Positions 17,211 to 24,522 of a stretch of 64,000 nucleotides of DNA are shown piece by piece (position 1 is the first letter of the stretch; each line of letters starts with the position of its first letter). A program made the translations under genes and the position numbers. The stretch lies in the NCBI GenBank assembly GCA_017642965.1, contig JAEPOJ010000001.1:62001-126000 (forward strand). Reading direction: 5' to 3'. The notes beneath the pieces were generated by a model that saw only the letters and a program-made list of their open reading frames with translations, was not told where the DNA came from and ran no database searches. The stretch is from Phycisphaerales bacterium. GTDB lineage: Bacteria > Planctomycetota > Phycisphaerae > Phycisphaerales > UBA1924.

Positions 17211-17873
17211 CTACGGCGGGGTGCGTTGCGTGGGCATGGGCCGGGCGCTCGGTTGGGCAGGCCGCGCCGATCCGGCGGCGGCGATGATGGCCTGCGCGGG
17301 TGTGGAACGGCGCGGGTGATCGGCTACGTTGCCGCCTGCTGGGGCACTCTGAGCGACATGACGGTCTTCATCGATCCGCCAGGGCTGGAGCGCCTCGCCT
17401 GGCCGGGAGCGGTGAACGCCCCCACCGCCCACTTGCGCGGCGAGCTTTCCCGCTGCGTCCTGGTCGGAAGCTGGGCGTGCGGGGGAGGGGATGTGCATCT
17501 GGGTGCCGTCCGTGCCTGCCCCACGATCGGGTGGGAGGCGATTGGTGTCGCGAGTTGATTGGCGTGCGATGGTGAGGAGTCTGGAAGCGGACTTGCGGAT
17601 GGTCTCGTTGAGGAGGCGGGATTCCTCGGTGGTCTCGGTGCTCTGGTCGAGTGCCTGCATGGCGCGGGGCGCGATGTCGAGTGCGAGCAGGCGCGTTCGA
17701 GATTCGGAGAGCAGGCGGGTGGCCACGGTGAGTTGGTGGAAGTCCGGGCCTTGGATGTACTCGATGAGTTGGGAGAGGGTGATGTTGTGTGCGCGGCAGA
17801 TGGCCGGGGCGCTCATGGATGGGTCGAGGATGTCGTCGAGCAGCGAGTCGGTTGTGAGCGTGTCGGTGTGCAT
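17211..17873 (-). CDS. Unrecognised protein with helix-turn-helix-like N-terminus
   Basis: A 220-residue frame. Residues 1-110 look like a real helical protein: DDILDPSMSAPAICRAHNITLSQLIEYIQ, with a short acidic start and a helix-turn-helix-like arrangement, then a long helix with many Arg. From about residue 120 the composition changes to Pro, Ala, Gly and Arg with no clear structure, and the alternative minus frame ending at 17324 looks equally plausible there. The true C-terminus is therefore uncertain and a frameshift is possible. There is no ribosome-binding site before the ATG; an inverted repeat stands 2 nt upstream. Function unknown. Confidence 0.5.
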   Translation of the reverse strand: MHTDTLTTDSLLDDILDPSMSAPAICRAHNITLSQLIEYIQGPDFHQLTVATRLLSESRTRLLALDIAPRAMQALDQSTETTEESRLLNETIRKSASRLLTIARQSTRDTNRLPPDRGAGTDGTQMHIPSPARPASDQDAAGKLAAQVGGGGVHRSRPGEALQPWRIDEDRHVAQSAPAGGNVADHPRRSTPAQAIIAAAGSARPAQPSARPMPTQRTPP

Positions 17874-17875
17874 TT

Positions 17876-17888
17876 TGTCATATTGACA
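17876..17888. promoter_or_regulatory. Inverted repeat TGTCA-TAT-TGACA
   Basis: Perfect 5-bp arms with a 3-nt centre, 2 nt before the ATG at 17873. The position suits an operator for self-repression of the helix-turn-helix-like protein, but this is inference. Confidence 0.3.
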
Positions 17889-17986
17889 CTTGGGGGAGGG
17901 GTGACAAGGGGAAAGCGGCGCATGTACACAAATCAGCGCACAAGCGTGGAGATGCGCGCTGGTTTTTTGTGGTTTTGGCTTTGAAC

Positions 17987-18066
17987 GCGAAGGTCGCGAA
18001 GGACTCGAAGGTGGAGATGAGAAGGGGGGTACGCAGAGGTGGCAGAGGGCGCTGAGGACGCAGAGA
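17987..18066. repeat. Two short arrays with a 9-bp period
   Basis: Array 1 has three units (GCGAAGGTC, GCGAAGGAC, TCGAAGGTG) at 17987-18013. Array 2 has four (ACGCAGAGG, TGGCAGAGG, GCGCTGAGG, ACGCAGAGA) at 18031-18066. They share a GCrrAGGnn pattern like the GCAGAGG dispersed repeats seen in several bacterial phyla. Confidence 0.65.
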
Positions 18067-18119
18067 AGAGGGGAAATATGAAGACGGGCGTGCTGGGTGG
18101 AATGTGGGTGAGGCAGTTA

Positions 18120-18154
18120 CCTGCATGTAGAGGTCGTGTTCAAGTACATGCAGG
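18120..18154. repeat. Inverted repeat CCTGCATGTA / TACATGCAGG
   Basis: Perfect 10-bp arms (18120-18129 and 18145-18154) around a 15-nt loop; a third CCTGCATG lies at 18169-18176. It may be the remains of a small mobile repeat. Confidence 0.5.
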
Positions 18155-18285
18155 AGCCGAGGACGGCACCTGCATGGCACCCGGGAAAGAAGAGAGCATG
18201 AGGGTTGGGTGCGGGGATGGATTCGAGTGACGGGAAGGGTTGGCCTTTGATTCCATATAGGCTGCACTAAAGCCGAGCAACCAAC

Positions 18286-19191
18286 CTAAATTCCATAATA
18301 GCTATTGATAGCTGCCGTCAAAACACCGCCAACCACATTTGCTCCTATCTTGAGGCTCCCTGTGGCTGCTTTACTGAGTCCTTTTCCCAGCCAATCCGCT
18401 ACCCGTGGTCCGAAGCACCCTGGGGATTGTGGCACCGGATCAGACTTCAGTGCCTCAAAAAGCTCTTCGATATCCGGGTTTGCCAATCCCACTTGCTGAA
18501 GTAGTTGTCTTAACGAATCGGGGTCCCCCTGCACAACGATGCTCTGATCAATAGAGATATTCTCAGCGTTTCCAATTGAACCAAGCGATCCACCATACAC
18601 AGTCGTATTGAATACCTGTGAAACTACATGCTTTGATGGGACTGACGAATCTTCCGCCGCAGGCTTTGTAATTCCAAGGCTTAAGACGATATCAAGTATT
18701 TTGTTCTGGACGGTGTTCAAGCATTCGCCTAGCGAGGTTGTCGATATCTCCATCCAGCACTGCAAGCAATTCATATTTTTGTAGACATTTGTACTAAAAA
18801 ATATTGCAAGTTCATTATTCGAAATGGAGACTGATCCATCGTTTTGAGGATCATTGACAACAGCCTGTAGCGCACTAACGCTCATGCGGCATGAGTAGAA
18901 ATCAAAAATGTGGCGGTGTTCTTCAGGTATACACCTCAGAGGAATCGGCGCATGACGCAGACTACTTCCGAAAGCCCCTGAAAAGTGACCTTTCAGTTGA
19001 AAAGGCAACTTGCGGTAATCCGGCAACTCGATATCGCGTGGATACCCCTCACTCTCATGCACGAGCCACTCACCAAAGGGCTTGCTATCTAATTCACTCG
19101 CAAGAATCTTGCAGAGTCGAAGTAGATGACCAAGATCACAATCCTTCTGTACGGCACAGTCCCGTACCTCCCTCGCTATATCCGTGTTCAT
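18286..19191 (-). CDS. AbiTii-domain protein, probable phage-defence gene
   Basis: The 301-residue protein begins VRDCAVQKDCDLGHLLRLCKILASELDSKPFGEWLVHESEGYP, then ELPDYRKLP, which matches the start of the AbiTii abortive-infection domain as I know it. Residues 10-190 would be that domain. A glycine- and Ser-rich linker with NISIDQSIVVQGD follows, then VGLANPDIEELFEAL, and a C-terminal Gly/Ala segment (WLGKGLSKAATGSLKIGANVVGGVLTAAIN) that could insert into a membrane. The ATG has AAGGA 7 nt upstream. Base composition is clearly more AT-rich than the neighbours, which suggests transfer. AbiTii-bearing proteins are assigned to abortive infection, but their mechanism is not established to my knowledge. 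Confidence 0.6.
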   Translation of the reverse strand: MNTDIAREVRDCAVQKDCDLGHLLRLCKILASELDSKPFGEWLVHESEGYPRDIELPDYRKLPFQLKGHFSGAFGSSLRHAPIPLRCIPEEHRHIFDFYSCRMSVSALQAVVNDPQNDGSVSISNNELAIFFSTNVYKNMNCLQCWMEISTTSLGECLNTVQNKILDIVLSLGITKPAAEDSSVPSKHVVSQVFNTTVYGGSLGSIGNAENISIDQSIVVQGDPDSLRQLLQQVGLANPDIEELFEALKSDPVPQSPGCFGPRVADWLGKGLSKAATGSLKIGANVVGGVLTAAINSYYGI

Positions 19192-19275
19192 TTAAGTCCT
19201 TCCACAAACGCCTTGAATCAGACTGGCCCCACAGAACATCTTACTAGGCGGCACAAGATTCGCCGAGCGGTACTC

Positions 19276-19971
19276 TCAAAGTTTCGCTCGGATTTCCCCA
19301 CACTCTGAGCATCGATCAAGCGTGGGGTCGAGTTTGTATCCGCACGCGACGCAGCGGCCCTGACGTTTCCAAGCATCACTCTTCACCTCGTGAACATCTC
19401 TTTTGAATAATACTACGAAGAATGCGAGTGCGAGTATCATAGAGATCACGCGGATGCACAGGCCAAACAAGCTGATCCAGATGAATGACGAGCGTTGCAT
19501 TTGCCCATCAGTCAGCAATGTAGAAGCGCTCTCTACTGTTGGAAGCCAATATGAGCGTGGGTCGATCTGTGTAATAACGATATGGAGCGCTTCTGCATCT
19601 GACTGAATCAGAGCAGGATCATCCGATCGAAAAGTCTCTTGAGTGAATCTGTTTTCGCCATACTTGAGCTCGACCAGTTGGGTATGGACCATCGGGAAGC
19701 CCAAGTATGAGGGCCCAAGCTTCTCATCGAACACAATCTCTAAGGTTGGTTTCGAGGCGCTGGGTTCATCCTGGATGTAGGCATTCTCAGCCCATTTACT
19801 CTGCGTTGGGTTCGCTCTGTCGACCTGGATACTCACATGAGAAGGTAGATCCGGTGGTCTCACTCTGGAGTACAAACTGCCCGCGATATAACTACAGGTA
19901 TACGCGAGTACACATAGCAGGAGAACGATTTTCCCGAGGTGGTTGCGCCAGATGTTGGCCAGCCAGTTCAC
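19276..19971 (-). CDS. Membrane protein with C-terminal zinc ribbon
   Basis: A 231-residue protein: N-terminal membrane helix (about 15-35), a soluble region of about 125 residues, a second helix (about 165-190), then a cytoplasmic tail with CVACGYKLDPTLDRCSECG, a two-Cys-pair zinc ribbon. This architecture is widespread in planctomycetes but I know of no assigned role. It begins at a GTG only 4 nt past the aspC stop and may be read with it. Its codons are AT-richer than aspC, as are those of the AbiTii gene downstream, so it probably belongs to the same acquired segment. Confidence 0.75.
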   Translation of the reverse strand: MNWLANIWRNHLGKIVLLLCVLAYTCSYIAGSLYSRVRPPDLPSHVSIQVDRANPTQSKWAENAYIQDEPSASKPTLEIVFDEKLGPSYLGFPMVHTQLVELKYGENRFTQETFRSDDPALIQSDAEALHIVITQIDPRSYWLPTVESASTLLTDGQMQRSSFIWISLFGLCIRVISMILALAFFVVLFKRDVHEVKSDAWKRQGRCVACGYKLDPTLDRCSECGEIRAKL

Positions 19972-19975
19972 AGTT

Positions 19976-21250
19976 TCAGCTCATTGACTCAACAAACGCC
20001 TTGAAGCGGTCCATGCCGGCGTTGATCTGGTCTTCGGAGCAGGCGAAGGAGATGCGGAGGTGGTTGGCGGAGATGCCGCCGAAGTCTTCGCCGGGGACGA
20101 AGGCGATGTGGGCTTCTTCGAGCATGGCTTCGCAGAGGGTGGTGGCGCTGGTGACCTTGGTGCCCTTAGCGCTGGTCTTGCCGAAGAGGGCGGAGACGTC
20201 GGGGAAGACGTAGAAGGCGCCGGTGGGCTGGGGGCAGGTCACGCCGGGGATCTGGGCGAGGCGGGACGTGATGAGGTCGGCGCGCTCGGCGAAGGCCTGG
20301 CGCATCTTCTCGACTTCGGTCTCGACGGCGGGGTTGGTGAGGGCCTCGCGGATGGCGGGGTAGTTGAAGCTGGTGATGTTGGTGGTCATCTGGCCCTGGA
20401 GCTTGCCCATGGCCTTGATGAGGTTCTTGCCGAAGTCGCCGGGCATGGCGGCGTATCCGATGCGCCAGCCGGTCATGGCGTAGGCCTTGGACATGCCGTT
20501 GAGGGTGACGACGCGCTCGGCGATCTCGGGGATGGAGCCGATGGAGAAGTGTGGGTGCTCGCCGTAGACGATCTTCTCGTAGATCTCGTCGGTGAGGATG
20601 ACGAGCTGGGGTGCTCGCTCGAAGCCCTCTTTGATGACCTTGGCGAGGTCGCGGAGGTCGGCCTCGGAGTACATGGTGCCGCAGGGGTTGGAGGGTGAGT
20701 TGAGGACGAGGACGCGTGAGCGCGGGGTGATGGCGTCCTGGAGCTGGGCGGGGCTGATGCGGAAGTCTGTGTCGGGACCCGCGACGACCTCGCGGACGAC
20801 GCCTCCGGCGAGCTCGCAGATTGGGCGGTAGGAGACCCATGCGGGGGTTGGGAGGATCATCTCCCAGGGGTCCTCGCCGGGCATGGGCGGGTCGATGAGG
20901 CACTGGATGGTGTTGTAGAGGACGTGCTTGCCGCCGACGCCGATGGCGACGTGCTCGCCGGTGAGGCCGGGGATGTTGTTCTCACGCGAGAGTTTGTCGG
21001 CGATGCACTGGCGTGTGGGCATGTCGCCGAGTGTTGGGGTGTACTTGGTCTGGCCAGCGTTGAGCGCCTTGATGGCGGCGTCCTTGATGACCTGGGGTGT
21101 GTCGAAGTCCGGCTCGCCGGCGGCGAAGCCGAGTACGTCGATTCCGTCGGCCTTCATGGCCTTGGCCTTGTTGTTGAGGGCGACGGTGATGGAGGGCTTG
21201 AGCTCGTTGACGCGGCGTGCGAGGTCGAGGGCGGCGGATTGGGTCGGCAT
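19976..21250 (-). CDS. aspC: Class I aminotransferase (aspartate type)
   Basis: A PLP-dependent transferase of the aspartate aminotransferase I gamma-type group. LNGMSKAYAMTGWRIGYA contains the Schiff-base Lys, with LNSPSNPCG (Asn that contacts the PLP ring) and DEIYEKIVY (Asp) earlier, and HLRISFACS with the substrate Arg near the end. I use the second ATG (21250, MPTQSAALDLARRV), since AGGAG sits 6 nt before it but only 1 nt before the ATG at 21256. The product is 424 residues. The substrate could be aspartate or a related amino acid. Confidence 0.94.
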   Translation of the reverse strand: MPTQSAALDLARRVNELKPSITVALNNKAKAMKADGIDVLGFAAGEPDFDTPQVIKDAAIKALNAGQTKYTPTLGDMPTRQCIADKLSRENNIPGLTGEHVAIGVGGKHVLYNTIQCLIDPPMPGEDPWEMILPTPAWVSYRPICELAGGVVREVVAGPDTDFRISPAQLQDAITPRSRVLVLNSPSNPCGTMYSEADLRDLAKVIKEGFERAPQLVILTDEIYEKIVYGEHPHFSIGSIPEIAERVVTLNGMSKAYAMTGWRIGYAAMPGDFGKNLIKAMGKLQGQMTTNITSFNYPAIREALTNPAVETEVEKMRQAFAERADLITSRLAQIPGVTCPQPTGAFYVFPDVSALFGKTSAKGTKVTSATTLCEAMLEEAHIAFVPGEDFGGISANHLRISFACSEDQINAGMDRFKAFVESMS

Positions 21251-21297
21251 GGTCATCTCCTGCGGCTGGGATAGGTGATGGTAGCCGATTGGGCATG

Positions 21298-21320
21298 AAA
21301 AACCGGCCTCTGGGGCCGGT
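21298..21320 (-). terminator. Intrinsic terminator after the lipoprotein gene
   Basis: ACCGGCC pairs with GGCCGGT (21302-21308 and 21314-21320), followed on the minus strand by five T residues and CAT. Confidence 0.8.
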
Positions 21321-21350
21321 GGAGGAACGATCGGTTGGGACTCGGTGTGC

Positions 21351-21899
21351 TCAGTCGTCCGAGATGTAGCTGCCCTGGCGGGCGTTGCTGTCGAGGGGGA
21401 CGCCGCGGAATCGGCGTGGTTCGACGGGGACCCAATCGCGGTTTGGATCGTTGAACTCGATGGGTTCGGGGTCCTCGGCGGGGAACTCGATGTTGTCGCG
21501 GATGGCGACCTTGAGCATGCGTGCGTCGGCGCTGGGGACGGCCATTTTGTTGGTGAGGTCTGCGCGTCGCTTGTCTTTGTCGTAGATGGCCCACTGCATG
21601 ATGTCTGGGCGGCGGGTGGTGCCCTGCATGGCCTTGTTCTCGAGGAAGCGGAGGGTGACCTTCTGGCCGACGGGTACGTCCACGGTCCAGAGCGGCTCGT
21701 TGTCCCGGTGGTCGTAGAGGGTGACGGTGAGCGGCTCGAACGGGGTCGAGATGTAGGTGAATGAGTCGTCGGAACGCATGTTTCCGCCGGGGGAGTTGGT
21801 GAACATCTGCTTCATGCAGCCGCCGAGGAGGGCGAGTGCGATGGCCCCGCTGATCATGGTCAGGGCGAGCGTTGTGCGACGGTGTGCTTGGATCGGCAT
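21351..21899 (-). CDS. Predicted lipoprotein, unknown function
   Basis: The 182-residue protein has a signal peptide and lipobox ALLGGC, Cys28 as the predicted lipidated residue. The mature part has a mainly beta region (EPLTVTLYDHRDNEPLWTVDVPVGQKVTLRF) and an acidic, Asp-rich end. GGAGAG precedes the ATG. No family is recognised. The short Cys-led peptide points to an outer- or inner-membrane lipoprotein, and its own terminator shows it is a single-gene unit read away from ispF. Confidence 0.75.
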   Translation of the reverse strand: MPIQAHRRTTLALTMISGAIALALLGGCMKQMFTNSPGGNMRSDDSFTYISTPFEPLTVTLYDHRDNEPLWTVDVPVGQKVTLRFLENKAMQGTTRRPDIMQWAIYDKDKRRADLTNKMAVPSADARMLKVAIRDNIEFPAEDPEPIEFNDPNRDWVPVEPRRFRGVPLDSNARQGSYISDD

Positions 21900-22059
21900 A
21901 TTCGTGTCTCTCCGGGGGGCCTCATGCCCTCGCAGCAGTATAGCGTGATCATACCGGATCGGATTCGGACCCGGTTCTGAGCGTTGTATCGGTACAATCG
22001 GGTACGGTTGACCACGAAACCCGGTTCACAATCGCCCCAAACTTGAGACCAAACGCCCC

Positions 22060-22569
22060 ATGACACTCCCCTACCGCATCGGACATGGATACGACCTGCA
22101 CCGCCTTGAGCCGATCGGCGAGGGGGGGCTGGGTCGGCCGCTTGTTCTTGGCGGGGTCGAGATCGAGCACGACCGCGGGCCGGTGGCCCATTCGGACGGG
22201 GATGCGCTGCTGCACGCGGTGACGGACGCGCTGCTGGGGGCGATCGCGGCGCCGGACATCGGGCAGCTGTTTCCGGATGATGACCCGCGGAACGAGTCCG
22301 AGGACTCCAAGGTGTTCCTTGAGGCGGCAGCTCAGGCGGTGCACGCTGCGGGGTACCGGGTGGGCAATCTGGACGCGACGGTGATCTGTGAGCGTCCCAA
22401 GCTCAGTCCATTTAAGGACTTGATGCGTGCGAACATCGCGGCGGGGCTGGGTGTTGAGGTGGGCTGTGTGAACCTGAAAGGAAAAACCCACGAGCAGGTG
22501 GATGCCGTGGGTCGGAACGAGGCGGTTGAGGTGCACTGTGTGGTGCTGCTTGTTCGTGATGATGCCTGA
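22060..22569 (+). CDS. ispF: 2-C-methyl-D-erythritol 2,4-cyclodiphosphate synthase
   Basis: Forms the cyclic diphosphate of the non-mevalonate isoprenoid pathway. The 169-residue sequence opens RIGHGYDLHRL, with the metal-binding Asp and His, then HSDGDALLHAVTDALLGA, DIGQLFPDDDP and the C-terminal NLKGKTHEQVDAVGRNEAVEVH. Length is the family norm plus about 10. It is divergent from a lipoprotein gene, with a 160-nt region between, and ends one nucleotide before the convergent secreted protein stop. The product would feed hopanoid, quinone and undecaprenyl synthesis. Confidence 0.96.
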   Translation: MTLPYRIGHGYDLHRLEPIGEGGLGRPLVLGGVEIEHDRGPVAHSDGDALLHAVTDALLGAIAAPDIGQLFPDDDPRNESEDSKVFLEAAAQAVHAAGYRVGNLDATVICERPKLSPFKDLMRANIAAGLGVEVGCVNLKGKTHEQVDAVGRNEAVEVHCVVLLVRDDA

Positions 22570-23748
22570 TCAGTTCTTTGCGTGCTGGACGGCGATCAGC
22601 GCGTAGGCGGCGATGAGGATGTCGTTGTTCTCCATCCAGCGGGATTCGACGATGCGGAAGGCGCCGCTTGGGTGCTGGAGCTCTTCGAGTTTGTCGATCA
22701 TGTCCTCGCGCCAGTTTCGCCCGTTGATCTCGTCGATGCCCATGGCGTCGAGTGCGCGGGCCATGGTGCAGAGGTAGTAGTAGTAGCCCTGCATGCCCAT
22801 GCCGGGGTTTTCCTCGAGCGTGTAGTTCTTTTCGATCCAGTCCCATGCGGCGGCGATGCGTGGGTCATCGGGGTCGAGGTCGGCGAAGAGGAGCGACTTG
22901 AAGCCGGCGTAGGTCATGGAGCCGTAGGCGCGGAGGCGCACGATCTCGGTGCCGTCTTCGAGCGTTTCGGTGGTTGTGCCCGCCTGTGATTGCCCGGCGA
23001 GCCCGTCGACGGATTCGATGTTGGGCACGGTGGCGTAGATGAAGCCGCCCTGATCGGAGTCGTCGGCGTATGGCATGTCGTTGATGGTGTCGTTCATCTG
23101 GACGCGGTTGAGGAAGACGAGCGCTCGCTGGTATGCGGGGTCGTTTGTGGAGAGGCCGGTGTCGTGGAGGGCCTGGATGAAGAAGCTGAGGTTGGAGAGG
23201 TCCGGGCGGCCGTGCTTGCCGTAGCCGACGCCTCCGTAGTAGGGATGGTCGGTGCCGATCGGTTCCTCGAAGCCGGGGTCTTCGGGGTTGCTGCTGTTGA
23301 AATCGCCGTGCTGGAGTGTTTTGAGGAAATCGCGGCCTTTGAGCATGCCCGAGAGGGCCTTTGGCTTGTTGACCATGGCGAGTGCGGAGAGGCAGATGGC
23401 GGTGTTGTAGCTGGGGAGCATGTCCTTGTAGAAGCCGCCGTCTGGCTGCTGGTGCTTGAGGATGTAGCGTGTGCCGGTCACGACGACGGGGTGTCGTTCG
23501 TCGACGCCGGGGTCGAGCATGAAGCCGGTGACGACAAGGCCTGTGATTGCGGGGAGGGTCTGTGCTTCGGGGTCGTCGTCGAAGCCGAGCGTGTCGGGGT
23601 TTTGACGCGACTCGAGGTATTCCATGGCCCTTGCTGCGATCAGTTCGGCTTTGCGATGATGCTCGCCGCTGATCGATTGCGCTTGAACCAGCGGCGCGGA
23701 TATCGCAAGGGCGGTCAGTGCTGTCAGTGTGCTGAGCATCGATTTCAT
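22570..23748 (-). CDS. Secreted protein with prenyltransferase/squalene-cyclase-like repeats
   Basis: A 392-residue protein with a cleavable signal peptide (ALAISAPLVQAQ). Helical repeats such as AMEYLESRQNPDTLGF, KHQQPDGGFYKDMLPSYNTAICLSAL, YTLEENPGMGMQGYYYYLCTMARAL and DKLEELQHPSGAFRIVESRWMENNDILIAAYALIAV resemble the QW-type helix pairs of squalene-hopene cyclases and prenyltransferase beta subunits. It lacks the DXDD motif of a cyclase as far as I can see, so a binding or scaffold role is more likely than catalysis. It lies 10 nt after rsmE on the same strand. Function unknown. Confidence 0.8.
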   Translation of the reverse strand: MKSMLSTLTALTALAISAPLVQAQSISGEHHRKAELIAARAMEYLESRQNPDTLGFDDDPEAQTLPAITGLVVTGFMLDPGVDERHPVVVTGTRYILKHQQPDGGFYKDMLPSYNTAICLSALAMVNKPKALSGMLKGRDFLKTLQHGDFNSSNPEDPGFEEPIGTDHPYYGGVGYGKHGRPDLSNLSFFIQALHDTGLSTNDPAYQRALVFLNRVQMNDTINDMPYADDSDQGGFIYATVPNIESVDGLAGQSQAGTTTETLEDGTEIVRLRAYGSMTYAGFKSLLFADLDPDDPRIAAAWDWIEKNYTLEENPGMGMQGYYYYLCTMARALDAMGIDEINGRNWREDMIDKLEELQHPSGAFRIVESRWMENNDILIAAYALIAVQHAKN

Positions 23749-23758
23749 GTTCTCTGTC

Positions 23759-24499
23759 CTATTCTGGTTCTGACGGGTGCGTGTTCATGATGACCGAGGC
23801 GGCAACCACCGCCGCGGTTTCGATCCGCATGATCAGCATACCAAACCGGCACACGCGGGCTCCGGTTTCAACGAACTGATCCCGCTCTGTATTGCTCCAG
23901 CCGCCCTCGGGTCCGACGATCAGGGCCGTGCGGGGCTGCGGCTGTGTGATCGCTGTCCATGGCGTGCCCGATGCATCTGCGATGAGGGCGTCCCGATCCT
24001 GGATTGCTTCCTGGAAGGAGATGGGTGGCGCGATGTGCATGCCCCAGACGCGCCGGCATTGCTTCTGGGCTTCTTCGGCGATGCGTTGGAGCTTCTCGGG
24101 TCGGTAGGTATCGGGCTTGCGCTGGGCGTGGTCGCAGAGGAGGGGGCGGAAGCTTTGTGCGCCGATCTGCACGAACTGATCGATCATCCGATCGAGGCGG
24201 TCGCCCTTGGGGAGCGCGGCGTAGACATCCAGCACGGGGGTGTGGGCGGGCTCTGAGGCGACGTGATCTAAGGTGATGCTGAGCAGGGGTTTGGATCGTG
24301 ACCCGCCGATGGCTTCGAGGGTGGCGATGGCGTATCGGCCTTGCTCAGCGATGAGTCCGACGCGTTCGCCCGGCCTGAGGCGCTTGACCCGGGCGGCGTG
24401 GTGGGCCTCGTCGCCTCCGATTTCGAGCTGATCGCCCGGGACGAGCGTTCCGAGGTCCGAGAACATCAGGCAATGGGCGAGTTGCGCATCACGGAGCAT
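23759..24499 (-). CDS. rsmE: 16S rRNA (uracil1498-N3)-methyltransferase
   Basis: Adds a methyl group to U1498 of 16S rRNA. The protein is of the SPOUT superfamily: an N-terminal PUA-like region with EAHHAARVKRLRPGERVGL, a middle with AALPKGDRLDRMIDQFVQIGAQSFRPLLCDHAQRK, and the knot IVGPEGGWSNTERDQFV plus LIMRIETAAVVAASVI, where SAM binds. Length is 246 residues. It starts at an ATG and is divergent from the acidic membrane protein gene, with only 23 nt between the start codons. Confidence 0.94.
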   Translation of the reverse strand: MLRDAQLAHCLMFSDLGTLVPGDQLEIGGDEAHHAARVKRLRPGERVGLIAEQGRYAIATLEAIGGSRSKPLLSITLDHVASEPAHTPVLDVYAALPKGDRLDRMIDQFVQIGAQSFRPLLCDHAQRKPDTYRPEKLQRIAEEAQKQCRRVWGMHIAPPISFQEAIQDRDALIADASGTPWTAITQPQPRTALIVGPEGGWSNTERDQFVETGARVCRFGMLIMRIETAAVVAASVIMNTHPSEPE

Positions 24500-24522
24500 G
24501 CCCGACGATAGGCGCGCCGTGG

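Larger units (their letters stand above)
17889..18285. other. Noncoding stretch before the AbiTii gene, with repeats
   Basis: About 400 nt without a credible gene. It contains two 9-bp-period arrays (17987-18013 and 18031-18066) and an inverted repeat (18120-18154). Frames through it translate to the low-complexity products typical of dispersed noncoding repeats. Confidence 0.6.

Noticed and set aside
18031-18066. A CRISPR-like array
   Set aside because: The units are only 9 bp with no spacers, so they are short tandem repeats.
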